Shown here in pieces: positions 8,887 through 16,251 of a stretch of 64,000 nt of DNA. Made by a program: the position numbers and the translations under genes. The first letter of the stretch is position 1. The number at the start of each line of letters is the position of its first letter. The DNA comes from Cronobacter sakazakii (GTDB lineage: Bacteria > Pseudomonadota > Gammaproteobacteria > Enterobacterales > Enterobacteriaceae): positions 124,001 through 188,000 of the forward strand of contig NZ_CP011047.1 in NCBI RefSeq assembly GCF_000982825.1. Direction: 5' to 3'. The notes below the pieces were generated by a model. The model had not been told where the DNA came from, did not search any database, and was given only the letters and a program-made list of their open reading frames with translations.

Positions 8887-9267
8887 GTGAACTTTACTCT
8901 TCTGCGCCGCGCGCTGCTGCTCGTCGCGCTGCCGCTCTCCCACGCGTATGCCGGTGAAGCGGTTCGCCTTGAATGCGTTAATCGCGGCAATGTGCTGGTC
9001 TCGTTTTTTAAATATCACCTCTCCACGATGAAGTGGAAAGATCACTTCCAGATAGCCTCCGGCATTGAAAAGAGCAAAACCGACAACGGCGTGCCTTATG
9101 AAATGATTTCGTTTCGTAACGGCGACGATCTGATCTATTTCCCCGACAAAGAGCGCTATGTGCTGTTTGACGCCGGTAAGCAGAAACCGGAGCGCTGTCA
9201 GGTGGAAGGCGAGTTTACTTATCCGGTGGTGAGCCTGCCGCGCTACGACGGCAAAGCGGAGTCGTGA
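8887..9267 (+). CDS. small secreted protein, function unknown
   Basis: 126 residues from a GTG at 8887, chosen because GAGG lies 6 bp upstream and the frame then opens with a signal peptide (LLRRALLLVALPLSHAYA, cleavage about AYA-GEA). The mature part is about 100 residues with two cysteines (RLECVNRG and PERCQVEG) that may form a disulfide, and a conserved-looking core FKYHLSTMKWKDHFQIASG. I do not recognise the family, and E. coli K-12 has no gene at this place. It ends at a strong bidirectional terminator facing acnB. Confidence 0.75.
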   Translation: MNFTLLRRALLLVALPLSHAYAGEAVRLECVNRGNVLVSFFKYHLSTMKWKDHFQIASGIEKSKTDNGVPYEMISFRNGDDLIYFPDKERYVLFDAGKQKPERCQVEGEFTYPVVSLPRYDGKAES

Positions 9268-9282
9268 GCCGTTAACCGCAAT

Positions 9283-9313
9283 AAAAAAGGGAAGCCATTG
9301 GGCTTCCCTTTTT
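9283..9313. terminator. bidirectional terminator before acnB end
   Basis: A-run, GGGAAGCC stem, ATTG loop, GGCTTCCC stem and T-run between the convergent 8887-9267 gene and acnB. Confidence 0.87.
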
Positions 9314-9353
9314 ACTGTCTGTCCCGACGCGAATAACGCCGGGCAGAGGTGCG

Positions 9354-11951
9354 TTATACCGCCGTCTGGAAAATCACGCCGTCCGCTTTCTCAGTGTACT
9401 GATCAAGCTGGTCGAAGTTCAGGTAACGGTAGGTGTCCACGGCGGTTTTATCCACCTGGGACATGAACTGCTGATACTCTTCCGGCGTCGGCAGACGGCC
9501 AATCAGCGCCGCGACGGCGGCGAGTTCGGCAGACGCCAGGTAGACGTTCGCGCCGGTACCGAGACGGTTCGGGAAGTTACGGGTCGAGGTGGACACCACC
9601 GTCGCGCCGTCCGCCACGCGCGCCTGGTTACCCATGCACAGCGAGCAGCCCGGGATCTCGATACGCGCACCGCTCTTACCAAAGACGCTGTAGTAGCCCT
9701 CTTCGGTGAGCTGCGCGGCGTCCATACGGGTCGGCGGCGCCACCCACAGACGGGTCGGCAGCTGGCCTTTATGGGTATCCAGCAGCTTACCGGCCGCACG
9801 GAAGTGACCGATGTTGGTCATGCACGAACCGATAAACACTTCGTCAATTTTATCGCCGGTCACGTCAGAGAGCAGACGTGCGTCGTCCGGGTCGTTCGGC
9901 GCGCAGAGAATCGGCTCTTTGATCTCGTTGAGATCGATCTCGATCACCGCCGCGTATTCCGCGTCAGCATCCGCTTCCAGCAGTTGCGGATCGGCAAGCC
10001 ACTTCTCCATGCCCTGAATACGACGCTCCAGCGTACGGCGATCGCCGTAGCCTTCTGCAATCATCCACTTCAGCAACACGATGTTGGAGTTGAGATACTC
10101 GATGATCGGTTCTTTGTTGAGCTTGATGGTGCAGCCCGCCGCAGAACGCTCGGCAGAGGCGTCGGTCAGCTCAAACGCCTGCTCCACTTTCAGGTCCGGC
10201 AAACCTTCGATTTCCAGGATGCGGCCCGAGAAGATGTTTTTCTTCCCTTTCTTCTCAACGGTCAGCAGGCCCTGCTGAATGGCGTAATACGGGATCGCAT
10301 GTACCAGATCGCGAAGCGTAATGCCCGGCTGCATCTGGCCCTTAAAGCGCACCAGCACCGATTCCGGCATATCGAGCGGCATCACGCCGGTCGCGGCAGC
10401 GAACGCCACCAGGCCAGAGCCCGCCGGGAACGAAATCCCGATCGGGAAACGGGTGTGGGAGTCGCCGCCGGTGCCGACGGTATCCGGCAGCAGCATACGG
10501 TTCAGCCAGGAGTGGATCACGCCGTCGCCAGGACGCAGCGACACGCCGCCGCGGTTCATGATGAAGTCCGGCAGCGTGTGATGCGTGGTGACGTCAACCG
10601 GCTTCGGATACGCCGCCGTGTGGCAGAAGGACTGCATCACGAGATCGGCGGAGAAGCCGAGGCACGCCAGATCTTTCAGTTCATCACGGGTCATCGGACC
10701 GGTGGTGTCCTGAGAACCCACGGAGGTCATTTTCGGCTCGCAATAGGCCCCCGGACGGACACCCGCGACGCCGCAGGCGCGACCGACCATTTTTTGCGCC
10801 AGCGAGTAGCCGCGATTGCTTTCAGCCACATCTTTCGCATGACGGAACACGTCGCTGTGCGGCAGGCCCAGTGCTTCACGCGCTTTGGTGGTCAGGCCGC
10901 GGCCGATGATCAGCGGAATACGACCGCCCGCGCGTACTTCGTCGATCAGCACGTCGGTTTTCAGTTCAAAATTCGCCAGCAGCTCACCGGTTTCGTGGTG
11001 GCGCACTTCACCTTTGAACGGGTAGATGTCAATCACATCGCCCATGTTCAGGTTTGACACATCCACTTCGATCGGCAGCGCGCCCGCATCTTCCATCGTG
11101 TTGAAGAAAATCGGCGCGATTTTGCCGCCAAGCACCACGCCGCCGCCGCGTTTGTTCGGCACGTACGGGATGTCGTCGCCCATAAACCACAGCACGGAGT
11201 TGGTGGCGGATTTACGCGATGAGCCGGTGCCCACGACGTCGCCAACGTAGGCCAGCGGGAAACCTTTCTGCTGGAGCGCTTCAATCTGTTTGATCGGGCC
11301 AACGCTGCCCGGCTGATCCGGCTCAATGCCTTCGCGGGCGTTTTTCAGCATCGCCAGAGCGTGCAGCGGAATATCCGGACGCGACCAAGCATCCGGCGCA
11401 GGTGAGAGATCGTCGGTGTTGGTTTCACCGGTCACTTTAAACACGGTGACGGTGATTTTTTCTGCCAGCGCCGGGCGCGACAGGAACCATTCGGCGTCCG
11501 CCCAGGACTGCATGATCTGCTTCGCGTAAGCGTTGCCCGCTTTCGCTTTCTCTTCGACATCGTAGAAGTTATCGAACATCAGCAGCGTGTGGGACAGCGC
11601 TTTGGCGGCGATCGGTGCCAGTTTGTCGTTATCCAGCGCTTCAATCAGCGGATGAATGTTATAACCGCCCTGCATGGTGCCTAACAGTTCAACGGCTTTT
11701 TCAGGGGTGACCAGCGGGGAGGTGGCTTCGCCTTTGGCGACAGCGGCAAGGAAACCTGCTTTTACATAGGCGGCTTCGTCAACGCCAGGGGGTACACGGT
11801 TGGTCAGCAGGTCTAACAGAAACTCTTCTTCACCCGCGGGCGGGTTCTTCAGCAGCTCGACGAGTGCGGCCATTTGGGTTGCATCTAAGGGTTTGGCTAC
11901 AATCCCCTCGGCGGCACGCTCAGCTACGTGCTTACGGTATTCTTCTAGCAC
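9354..11951 (-). CDS. acnB: aconitate hydratase B
   Basis: TCA-cycle aconitase and methylisocitrate dehydratase with a [4Fe-4S] cluster; the apo form binds mRNA in E. coli. It has 865 residues, the same as E. coli. Cluster ligands are visible in FIGSCMTNIGHFR and GCSLCMGNQAR. The HEAT-like domain (MLEEYRKHVAERAAEG onwards) is at the N-terminus, followed by the swivelling domain (DVVGTGSSRKSATNS). The start is GTG at 11951, preceded by GAGGAGAACC, matching the E. coli GTG start; the upstream ATG codons are not needed. Confidence 0.97.
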   Translation of the reverse strand: MLEEYRKHVAERAAEGIVAKPLDATQMAALVELLKNPPAGEEEFLLDLLTNRVPPGVDEAAYVKAGFLAAVAKGEATSPLVTPEKAVELLGTMQGGYNIHPLIEALDNDKLAPIAAKALSHTLLMFDNFYDVEEKAKAGNAYAKQIMQSWADAEWFLSRPALAEKITVTVFKVTGETNTDDLSPAPDAWSRPDIPLHALAMLKNAREGIEPDQPGSVGPIKQIEALQQKGFPLAYVGDVVGTGSSRKSATNSVLWFMGDDIPYVPNKRGGGVVLGGKIAPIFFNTMEDAGALPIEVDVSNLNMGDVIDIYPFKGEVRHHETGELLANFELKTDVLIDEVRAGGRIPLIIGRGLTTKAREALGLPHSDVFRHAKDVAESNRGYSLAQKMVGRACGVAGVRPGAYCEPKMTSVGSQDTTGPMTRDELKDLACLGFSADLVMQSFCHTAAYPKPVDVTTHHTLPDFIMNRGGVSLRPGDGVIHSWLNRMLLPDTVGTGGDSHTRFPIGISFPAGSGLVAFAAATGVMPLDMPESVLVRFKGQMQPGITLRDLVHAIPYYAIQQGLLTVEKKGKKNIFSGRILEIEGLPDLKVEQAFELTDASAERSAAGCTIKLNKEPIIEYLNSNIVLLKWMIAEGYGDRRTLERRIQGMEKWLADPQLLEADADAEYAAVIEIDLNEIKEPILCAPNDPDDARLLSDVTGDKIDEVFIGSCMTNIGHFRAAGKLLDTHKGQLPTRLWVAPPTRMDAAQLTEEGYYSVFGKSGARIEIPGCSLCMGNQARVADGATVVSTSTRNFPNRLGTGANVYLASAELAAVAALIGRLPTPEEYQQFMSQVDKTAVDTYRYLNFDQLDQYTEKADGVIFQTAV

Positions 11952-12055
11952 GACGGTTCTCCTCGCTCTCATTGTCATAGTGGGAGCCAGGCTTCTCTCT
12001 TCACGCTCCTGTGAGACAGCAGTTTGTAGGGTAAATGCCCGGATCCGCGACGGGC

Positions 12056-12084
12056 AGAATAGCAGGAATTTGGTGGGGTGTTAA
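12056..12084 (-). promoter_or_regulatory. probable acnB sigma-70 promoter
   Basis: Minus strand: -35 TTAACA (12079-12084), a 17-bp spacer, then extended -10 TGCTATTCT with the hexamer at 12056-12061. The expected leader before the acnB GTG is about 100 nt. Confidence 0.6.
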
Positions 12085-12171
12085 TCTGTTTACAAAAAAG
12101 CAACATTAAATCTTTGCTGAATCGTTAAGCTACGCAGAACACGTTTCAGAAGTGTGTTTTCGGGCACAAAA

Positions 12172-12191
12172 AAACCGCCGGGTGGCGGTTT
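12172..12191 (-). terminator. intrinsic terminator of a short minus-strand transcript
   Basis: AAACCGCC, ACCC loop and GGCGGTTT followed by more T on the minus strand. It stands about 220 bp upstream of acnB and downstream of the promoter at 12231-12258, so it could end a short RNA or act as an attenuator. Confidence 0.65.
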
Positions 12192-12230
12192 CTCTGTTGT
12201 GCGCGAGTGGTAGCAGACACCGTTGCACAG

Positions 12231-12258
12231 ATTATATGGCAGGTATAACACAGGGCAA
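12231..12258 (-). promoter_or_regulatory. candidate promoter for a short RNA
   Basis: Minus strand: TTGCCC (12253-12258), a 16-bp spacer, then a perfect TATAAT (12231-12236). The spacer is exactly one copy of the 16-bp repeat listed separately. A transcript starting near 12224 would meet the terminator at 12172-12191 after about 55 nt. No ORF of note lies inside. Confidence 0.45.
12237..12252 (+). repeat. 16-bp direct repeat, copy 1
   Basis: TGGCAGGTATAACACA, identical to 12454-12469 and 217 bp away in the same orientation. Flanking sequence differs. On the plus strand this copy starts a nine-codon frame, MAGITQGK plus stop. Confidence 0.8.
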
Positions 12259-12453
12259 ATAGTGACATCAGAAAGACAGGCCCGCAAGCCCGGATGTACG
12301 TTTTGCGTACCGCTTTCAGAATTTACATGTAAGTCGCTGCAAACGCCGAAAAGCCCTTTGAGCCTTTTCTCCGGCTCGCTACAGTAGCGCCTGGCCTGCT
12401 TCGCTGGGGTAGCAGCCAGTCACCGGGCCCGGAAGCAGTTCCAACAACCTACG

Positions 12454-12469
12454 TGGCAGGTATAACACA
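12454..12469 (+). repeat. 16-bp direct repeat, copy 2
   Basis: Second copy of TGGCAGGTATAACACA. Here the plus-strand frame from GTG 12453 (MAGITH) stays open into the small membrane ORF ending at 12653. Confidence 0.8.
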
Positions 12470-12533
12470 CTTGCCTGGTTCTGCCTTTCCCGGTGAAGAG
12501 AGGATCAACGTAGCGCCTTCGGGACTACTCGCA

Positions 12534-12653
12534 ATGGAGATGCGTTGGCTTTTTGCGCTCATCGTTGCGCTGGGTTCACTGCTGGCGGCATCACACGGTG
12601 GCTGGAATATTTCCGACATCACGGTGCTGCTGGTGTTGAATCTGGGCAATTAA
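12534..12653 (+). CDS. candidate small membrane protein
   Basis: Possible 39-residue protein beginning MEMRWLFALIVALGSLLAAS, with one hydrophobic segment (residues about 4-20) and a hydrophobic tail ending LLVLNLGN. ATG 12534 or 12540 could start it; neither has a good Shine-Dalgarno, and the frame is open back to GTG 12453. Six bases after the stop comes a clean intrinsic terminator, which supports a real short transcript. I do not recognise a family. It could be a type I toxin-like or leader peptide, but nothing here proves it is translated. Confidence 0.4.
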   Translation: MEMRWLFALIVALGSLLAASHGGWNISDITVLLVLNLGN

Positions 12654-12659
12654 GCTGCT

Positions 12660-12683
12660 GACCGCCCGCAAGGGCGGTCTTTT
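12660..12683 (+). terminator. terminator after the small membrane ORF
   Basis: GACCGCCC, GCAA loop, GGGCGGTC then TTTT, starting six bases after the 12653 stop. Confidence 0.8.
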
Positions 12684-12857
12684 ACGACTCCCTACCCTGC
12701 GCTTCGTTATCAGTTATAATTGCGTAATAAATACTCACACTCTTATTCCGGACTCACGCGTCCCTTTCCCTGTTAAGGTTAAAAAAGGAAAACTCGGGTA
12801 GATAATACTCGCGGCAACGTCAGCGCCCGTATGGCGCCATGAGCCCCGGAGTCATCT

Positions 12858-14342
12858 ATGAAGTTGCCTTTAAAGCCACACCTGCTCGCGTTGCTGTGCA
12901 GCGCCGGGCTGTTCGGCGCCTCAGGCGTCCTGTTTGTGAAAAGTCAGGTGCCTTCCGCCGCCGAAGCGCCTGTCGCGGCACTACCCACCGCGCCGGTGCC
13001 GCCTCAACCCACGCCTGCGCCCGCAACCACACCGACATATTCCGCCGCGCAAATCGACCAGTGGGTCGCGCCCATCGCGCTCTACCCTGATGCGCTGTTG
13101 TCGCAGATCCTGATGGCCTCCACTTACCCGATGAATATGGTGCAGGCCGCGCAGTGGTCACAGGACCATCCCACGCTCCAGGGCGACGCCGCCATTCAGG
13201 CAGTCGCCGGGCAGCCGTGGGACGCCAGCGTTAAATCCCTGGTGGCGTTTCCGCAATTAATGTCACTGCTGGGGCAGAACCCGCCGTGGATACAAAACCT
13301 GGGCGATGCTTTTCTGGCGCAGCCTGATGACGTCATGGCGTCGGTACAGCGCCTGCGCGCGCTGGCTCAACAGACTGGCGCGCTCACCTCTTCGCCACAG
13401 CAAAAGGTAACAACCATCACCAGAACCGCGCCGCCAGTCTCACCGGAAAAACCTGCCGCCGCGCCGCGCAGTTCAACCGTTATCGAAATTGAACCGGCGA
13501 GCCCCGAGATGGTGTATGTGCCCACCTATAATCCGGCAACCGTGTATGGCACCTGGCAGAACCCGGCGTACCCGCCTGTTTATTTGCCGCCAACGCCCGG
13601 CGAGCAGTTCGGCAACAGTTTTGTGAGGGGATTAGGCTACAGTCTTGGTGTCGCCACAACGTATGCGCTTTTCAGCGCCATTGACTGGGATGATGATGAT
13701 GACCACCACCATCATCATGACGATGACTACCATCATCACGATCGCCACGACGGCGGCTACTGGCACAATGGCGATAACATCAATATTAACGTGAATAACT
13801 ACAACCGAATAACCGGTGAAAACCGGCGCGGAAACACGATGCCCTGGCACCCCAATCCGGCGTATCGCAACGGTATGGACAATCCCGATACCCGTGTCGT
13901 CACACCGCTTCACCGCCCTGCCAGCGCAACAGACCCTATTGCCGACAACCGCGCCTCGCAGCGCCAGGCGGCGGCCGCGCGCTTTCAGCAGGCCACGGGA
14001 CACAGTGCCACGGTGAATACCCCGCACCAGGCCGCCCGACAGTCGTTGCAGGCGCGCGCCCAGCGTAGCAACTATCGCGGTTACGATATCAAACCCGAAA
14101 GCGCACGGCTGGCCAGTCACGCGCATAACGCGTCGGAACGCCCTTTCCATGACGCGACACGACACGCGCCTTATCGCGATCTGCACGCCAGCGCGTTCAG
14201 CGGTAACGACAGCCGTTCCGCCCGCTGGCAGGTGCAACAGCAGCGCGGCATCGAAAGCCGGCATCTGGCGGCAACCCACCGCCCGGACACGCCGGTAAGA
14301 GAGCGGCACATTGAGCATCGTCAGCATGAACGCCATCACTAA
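12858..14342 (+). CDS. yacH: DUF3300 family protein, YacH-like
   Basis: 494-residue exported protein of unknown function in the place where E. coli carries yacH (same family, longer there). An N-terminal signal or anchor (MKLPLKPHLLALLCSAGLFG) is followed by a Pro/Ala linker and the DUF3300 core (residues about 55-240; IDQWVAPIALYPDALLSQIL, PEMVYVPTYNP). Then comes a striking Asp/His tract (about residues 275-302; DDDDDHHHHHDDDYHHHD) and a low-complexity C-terminus rich in His, Arg and Ala. The tract looks metal-binding; that is an inference. The start has GGAG 7 bp upstream. The next gene (DUF2950) follows after 13 bp, a pairing often seen in these families. Confidence 0.85.
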   Translation: MKLPLKPHLLALLCSAGLFGASGVLFVKSQVPSAAEAPVAALPTAPVPPQPTPAPATTPTYSAAQIDQWVAPIALYPDALLSQILMASTYPMNMVQAAQWSQDHPTLQGDAAIQAVAGQPWDASVKSLVAFPQLMSLLGQNPPWIQNLGDAFLAQPDDVMASVQRLRALAQQTGALTSSPQQKVTTITRTAPPVSPEKPAAAPRSSTVIEIEPASPEMVYVPTYNPATVYGTWQNPAYPPVYLPPTPGEQFGNSFVRGLGYSLGVATTYALFSAIDWDDDDDHHHHHDDDYHHHDRHDGGYWHNGDNININVNNYNRITGENRRGNTMPWHPNPAYRNGMDNPDTRVVTPLHRPASATDPIADNRASQRQAAAARFQQATGHSATVNTPHQAARQSLQARAQRSNYRGYDIKPESARLASHAHNASERPFHDATRHAPYRDLHASAFSGNDSRSARWQVQQQRGIESRHLAATHRPDTPVRERHIEHRQHERHH

Positions 14343-14355
14343 GAAGGAGAAAAAG

Positions 14356-15150
14356 GTGAAATCGACATTTCTCGCCGCGCTGGCGTTCGGGTTGTCCGCA
14401 TCGCACGCCTTTGCGCAGGCGCAATTCAGCACGCCGGATCAGGCCGCTGACGCCCTGACGCAGGCAATTTCGACACACGACGAGGCGGCCTTAAATCATC
14501 TTCTTGGCGATGCGTGGCGCGAGATTTTGCCACCCGAAGGTGCCGATCCTGAGGAAGTCAGCCGTTTTCTGCGCGACTGGAAAGTAAATCATCATATCGT
14601 CCTGCAGGGTGATACGGCGCATCTGCAAGTGGGCGCGCAGGACTGGCAATTGCCCGTTCCTCTCGTCAAACACGCGCAGGGCTGGCAGTTCGACATGCAG
14701 GGCGCGGCGGAGGAAATTCTCACCCGCACGATCGGGCGCAACGAACTCGCCGCGATTACCGCACTCCATGCCGGCGTCGATGCTCAGCAGAGCTATTACG
14801 CCCTGAATCAGCGTTACGCAGAGAAAATTGTCAGCAGCGAGGGGAAAAAAGATGGCCTCTACTGGCCGGTGAAACCCGGTGAAGCGCCAAGTCCGCTTGG
14901 CCCGGCGTTCAGCCCGCAACAGCAGGTTATGGGCTATCACGGCTATCATTTCCGCCTTTTGCCCACTCACGACAACGGCTTTGCGATGTTAGCCTGGCCT
15001 GTTAGCTACGGCGAAACGGGCGTAATGAGTTTTATTGTAAAGCTGGACGATCGGGTGCTTCAGGCAAACCTGGGGACGGATACGGCGCAGCGCGCCAGCA
15101 CTATTGACCCGGCTCATCTCGATAACACGTGGGACCCCGTCGCTCCGTAA
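14356..15150 (+). CDS. DUF2950 family secreted protein
   Basis: 264 residues from GTG 14356, chosen because AAGGAGAAAAAG precedes it and the frame then opens with a signal peptide (MKSTFLAALAFGLSASHAFA, cleavage about FAQ-AQ). The mature part has the DUF2950 features: FSTPDQAADALTQAI near the start, DGLYWP, and the conserved YHGYHFRLL and FAMLAWPVSYGETGVMSFIV. Its function is unknown. The short gap to the DUF3300 gene indicates one operon and probably a joint envelope role. Confidence 0.85.
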   Translation: MKSTFLAALAFGLSASHAFAQAQFSTPDQAADALTQAISTHDEAALNHLLGDAWREILPPEGADPEEVSRFLRDWKVNHHIVLQGDTAHLQVGAQDWQLPVPLVKHAQGWQFDMQGAAEEILTRTIGRNELAAITALHAGVDAQQSYYALNQRYAEKIVSSEGKKDGLYWPVKPGEAPSPLGPAFSPQQQVMGYHGYHFRLLPTHDNGFAMLAWPVSYGETGVMSFIVKLDDRVLQANLGTDTAQRASTIDPAHLDNTWDPVAP

Positions 15151-15161
15151 GGATTTTACGC

Positions 15162-15196
15162 AAAAAACCGATGGGCCGTGTACTGACGGCCCATCG
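15162..15196 (-). terminator. terminator between DUF2950 and traT-like genes
   Basis: Stem CGATGGGCCGT (15169-15179) with ACGGCCCATCG (15186-15196). The A-run at 15162-15168 becomes a U-run for minus-strand transcripts, so it serves the TraT-like gene best. Confidence 0.8.
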
Positions 15197-15205
15197 TTAT
15201 GCCGC

Positions 15206-15937
15206 TTACAGAATGCTGGCGACAGATTTCGCCAGCTGCGCTTCCAGCGCAGGCTTAGCTTCTTCAAATTTCAGGTTAACTTTGTTGGCGCTGGACACCA
15301 CACGCGTCTGGTATTTCGCACGGTTACCCTGCTCGGTGCTGGTTTGCAGCTTCACGCCGGAGGTGCCCTGACGCAGCGCGGCAATATTATCCGTCGTCAC
15401 TGTCGCTTTGCTGCGCTCGGAAATTTGCAGGTCGGTGACCATTGTATAGTTCACATCTTCGACCATCGCATCAGCCGCCATGCCGATAAGCCCCGCCGCC
15501 AGGCCAACGCCTAACGCCGCGCCGGAAGAATTGCTGTTGTACGCGGTGATGCCCGCACCCAGCGCGGCACCCGCGACGGCGCCTTCATAACCGGTTTTCA
15601 GGTAGCCCTGCGCTTCACGCAGATCCATTTTGTCGGCTTTCAGGACGTTCGCCTGGATCCAGTAGTAGGCAGAGTCAGGCGAGCTGGTGACTTTGTACCC
15701 TTTGGCGGAGAGATCGTTCGCCAGCAGGGTTTGCAGGTTACTCATGTCTTTGTCTGACGTGTTTTTCACCTGGATATACACGGTTTTCTCAGAAGACGGC
15801 TCAAGCCAGATGGTCTGGCTCATCTGGGTTTTCACCTCAAGATTGCGTTTCTTGATAGCGGTGGTCATTGCCCCGCAGCCAGTGAGGGTAAACGCGGCTA
15901 ATACCAGGCTAACGACAGCCAGTTTTTTTACAGACAT
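15206..15937 (-). CDS. TraT-like outer-membrane lipoprotein
   Basis: 243-residue lipoprotein of the TraT (complement resistance/surface exclusion) family. The lipobox LTGC follows a classical signal (MSVKKLAVVSLVLAAFTLTGC), and the mature part contains the TraT core: KTVYIQVKNTSDKDM, the long Gly/Ala segment GYEGAVAGAALGAGITAY and DVNYTMVTDLQISER. The start at 15937 was chosen over 15985 because AAAGGAAAAGG precedes it and it yields the signal peptide. TraT is best known from F-like plasmids; no tra gene is nearby, so here it is a stand-alone chromosomal copy. Confidence 0.85.
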   Translation of the reverse strand: MSVKKLAVVSLVLAAFTLTGCGAMTTAIKKRNLEVKTQMSQTIWLEPSSEKTVYIQVKNTSDKDMSNLQTLLANDLSAKGYKVTSSPDSAYYWIQANVLKADKMDLREAQGYLKTGYEGAVAGAALGAGITAYNSNSSGAALGVGLAAGLIGMAADAMVEDVNYTMVTDLQISERSKATVTTDNIAALRQGTSGVKLQTSTEQGNRAKYQTRVVSSANKVNLKFEEAKPALEAQLAKSVASIL

Positions 15938-16251
15938 ACCTTTTCCTTTTTTATTGAAAGTCACCCGAGTGAAAAAAAGAGACACGCCGTTGACAGCAAG
16001 ACGCCGTCACCGTGTTGAGATGAGCAAAGCAAAGCGGGGATGAATACGTTCCTTGTCCACACAGTCCTGAGCATCCAGAGCGTGCCGTCGGCGGCAAAAA
16101 CGCCTTTATTACGTTGTTATCGGCGATACAAGGAAGAAGATTAGCGAAAATTTCCTACCAGATTAGGTAGTTAAAGAATAAGGGAAGACGCACTGCTGAA
16201 TAACAGCCATAAAAAACGCCTCCGAAGAGGCGTTTATTTTTGCGAGAAAAC
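15938..16251. other. traT-like/lpd intergenic region
   Basis: 314 bp: the presumed promoter of the minus-strand TraT-like gene and, at 16212-16241, the lpd terminator. A small dyad CTACC-N6-GGTAG lies at 16155-16170. Nothing else was recognised. Confidence 0.5.
16212..16241 (-). terminator. lpd terminator
   Basis: Minus strand: AACGCCTC, TTCG loop, GAGGCGTT then TTTT, just after the lpd stop. Confidence 0.87.

Larger units (their letters stand above)
11952..12857. other. 906-bp acnB/yacH intergenic region
   Basis: Apart from the promoter, terminator, repeat and small-ORF entries given separately, 12260-12450 holds GC-rich segments with short inverted repeats such as AGCCTTTTCTCCGGCTCGCT, without a recognisable RNA gene. 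12690-12857 is the presumed promoter region of the DUF3300 gene and contains a TATAAT at 12715-12720 without a good -35. Confidence 0.5.

Noticed and set aside
9771..11057. 428-codon open frame antisense to acnB
   Set aside because: It lies wholly inside acnB, whose sequence matches AcnB end to end; the antisense product is Arg/His-rich without family signatures, typical of GC-rich codon shadow.
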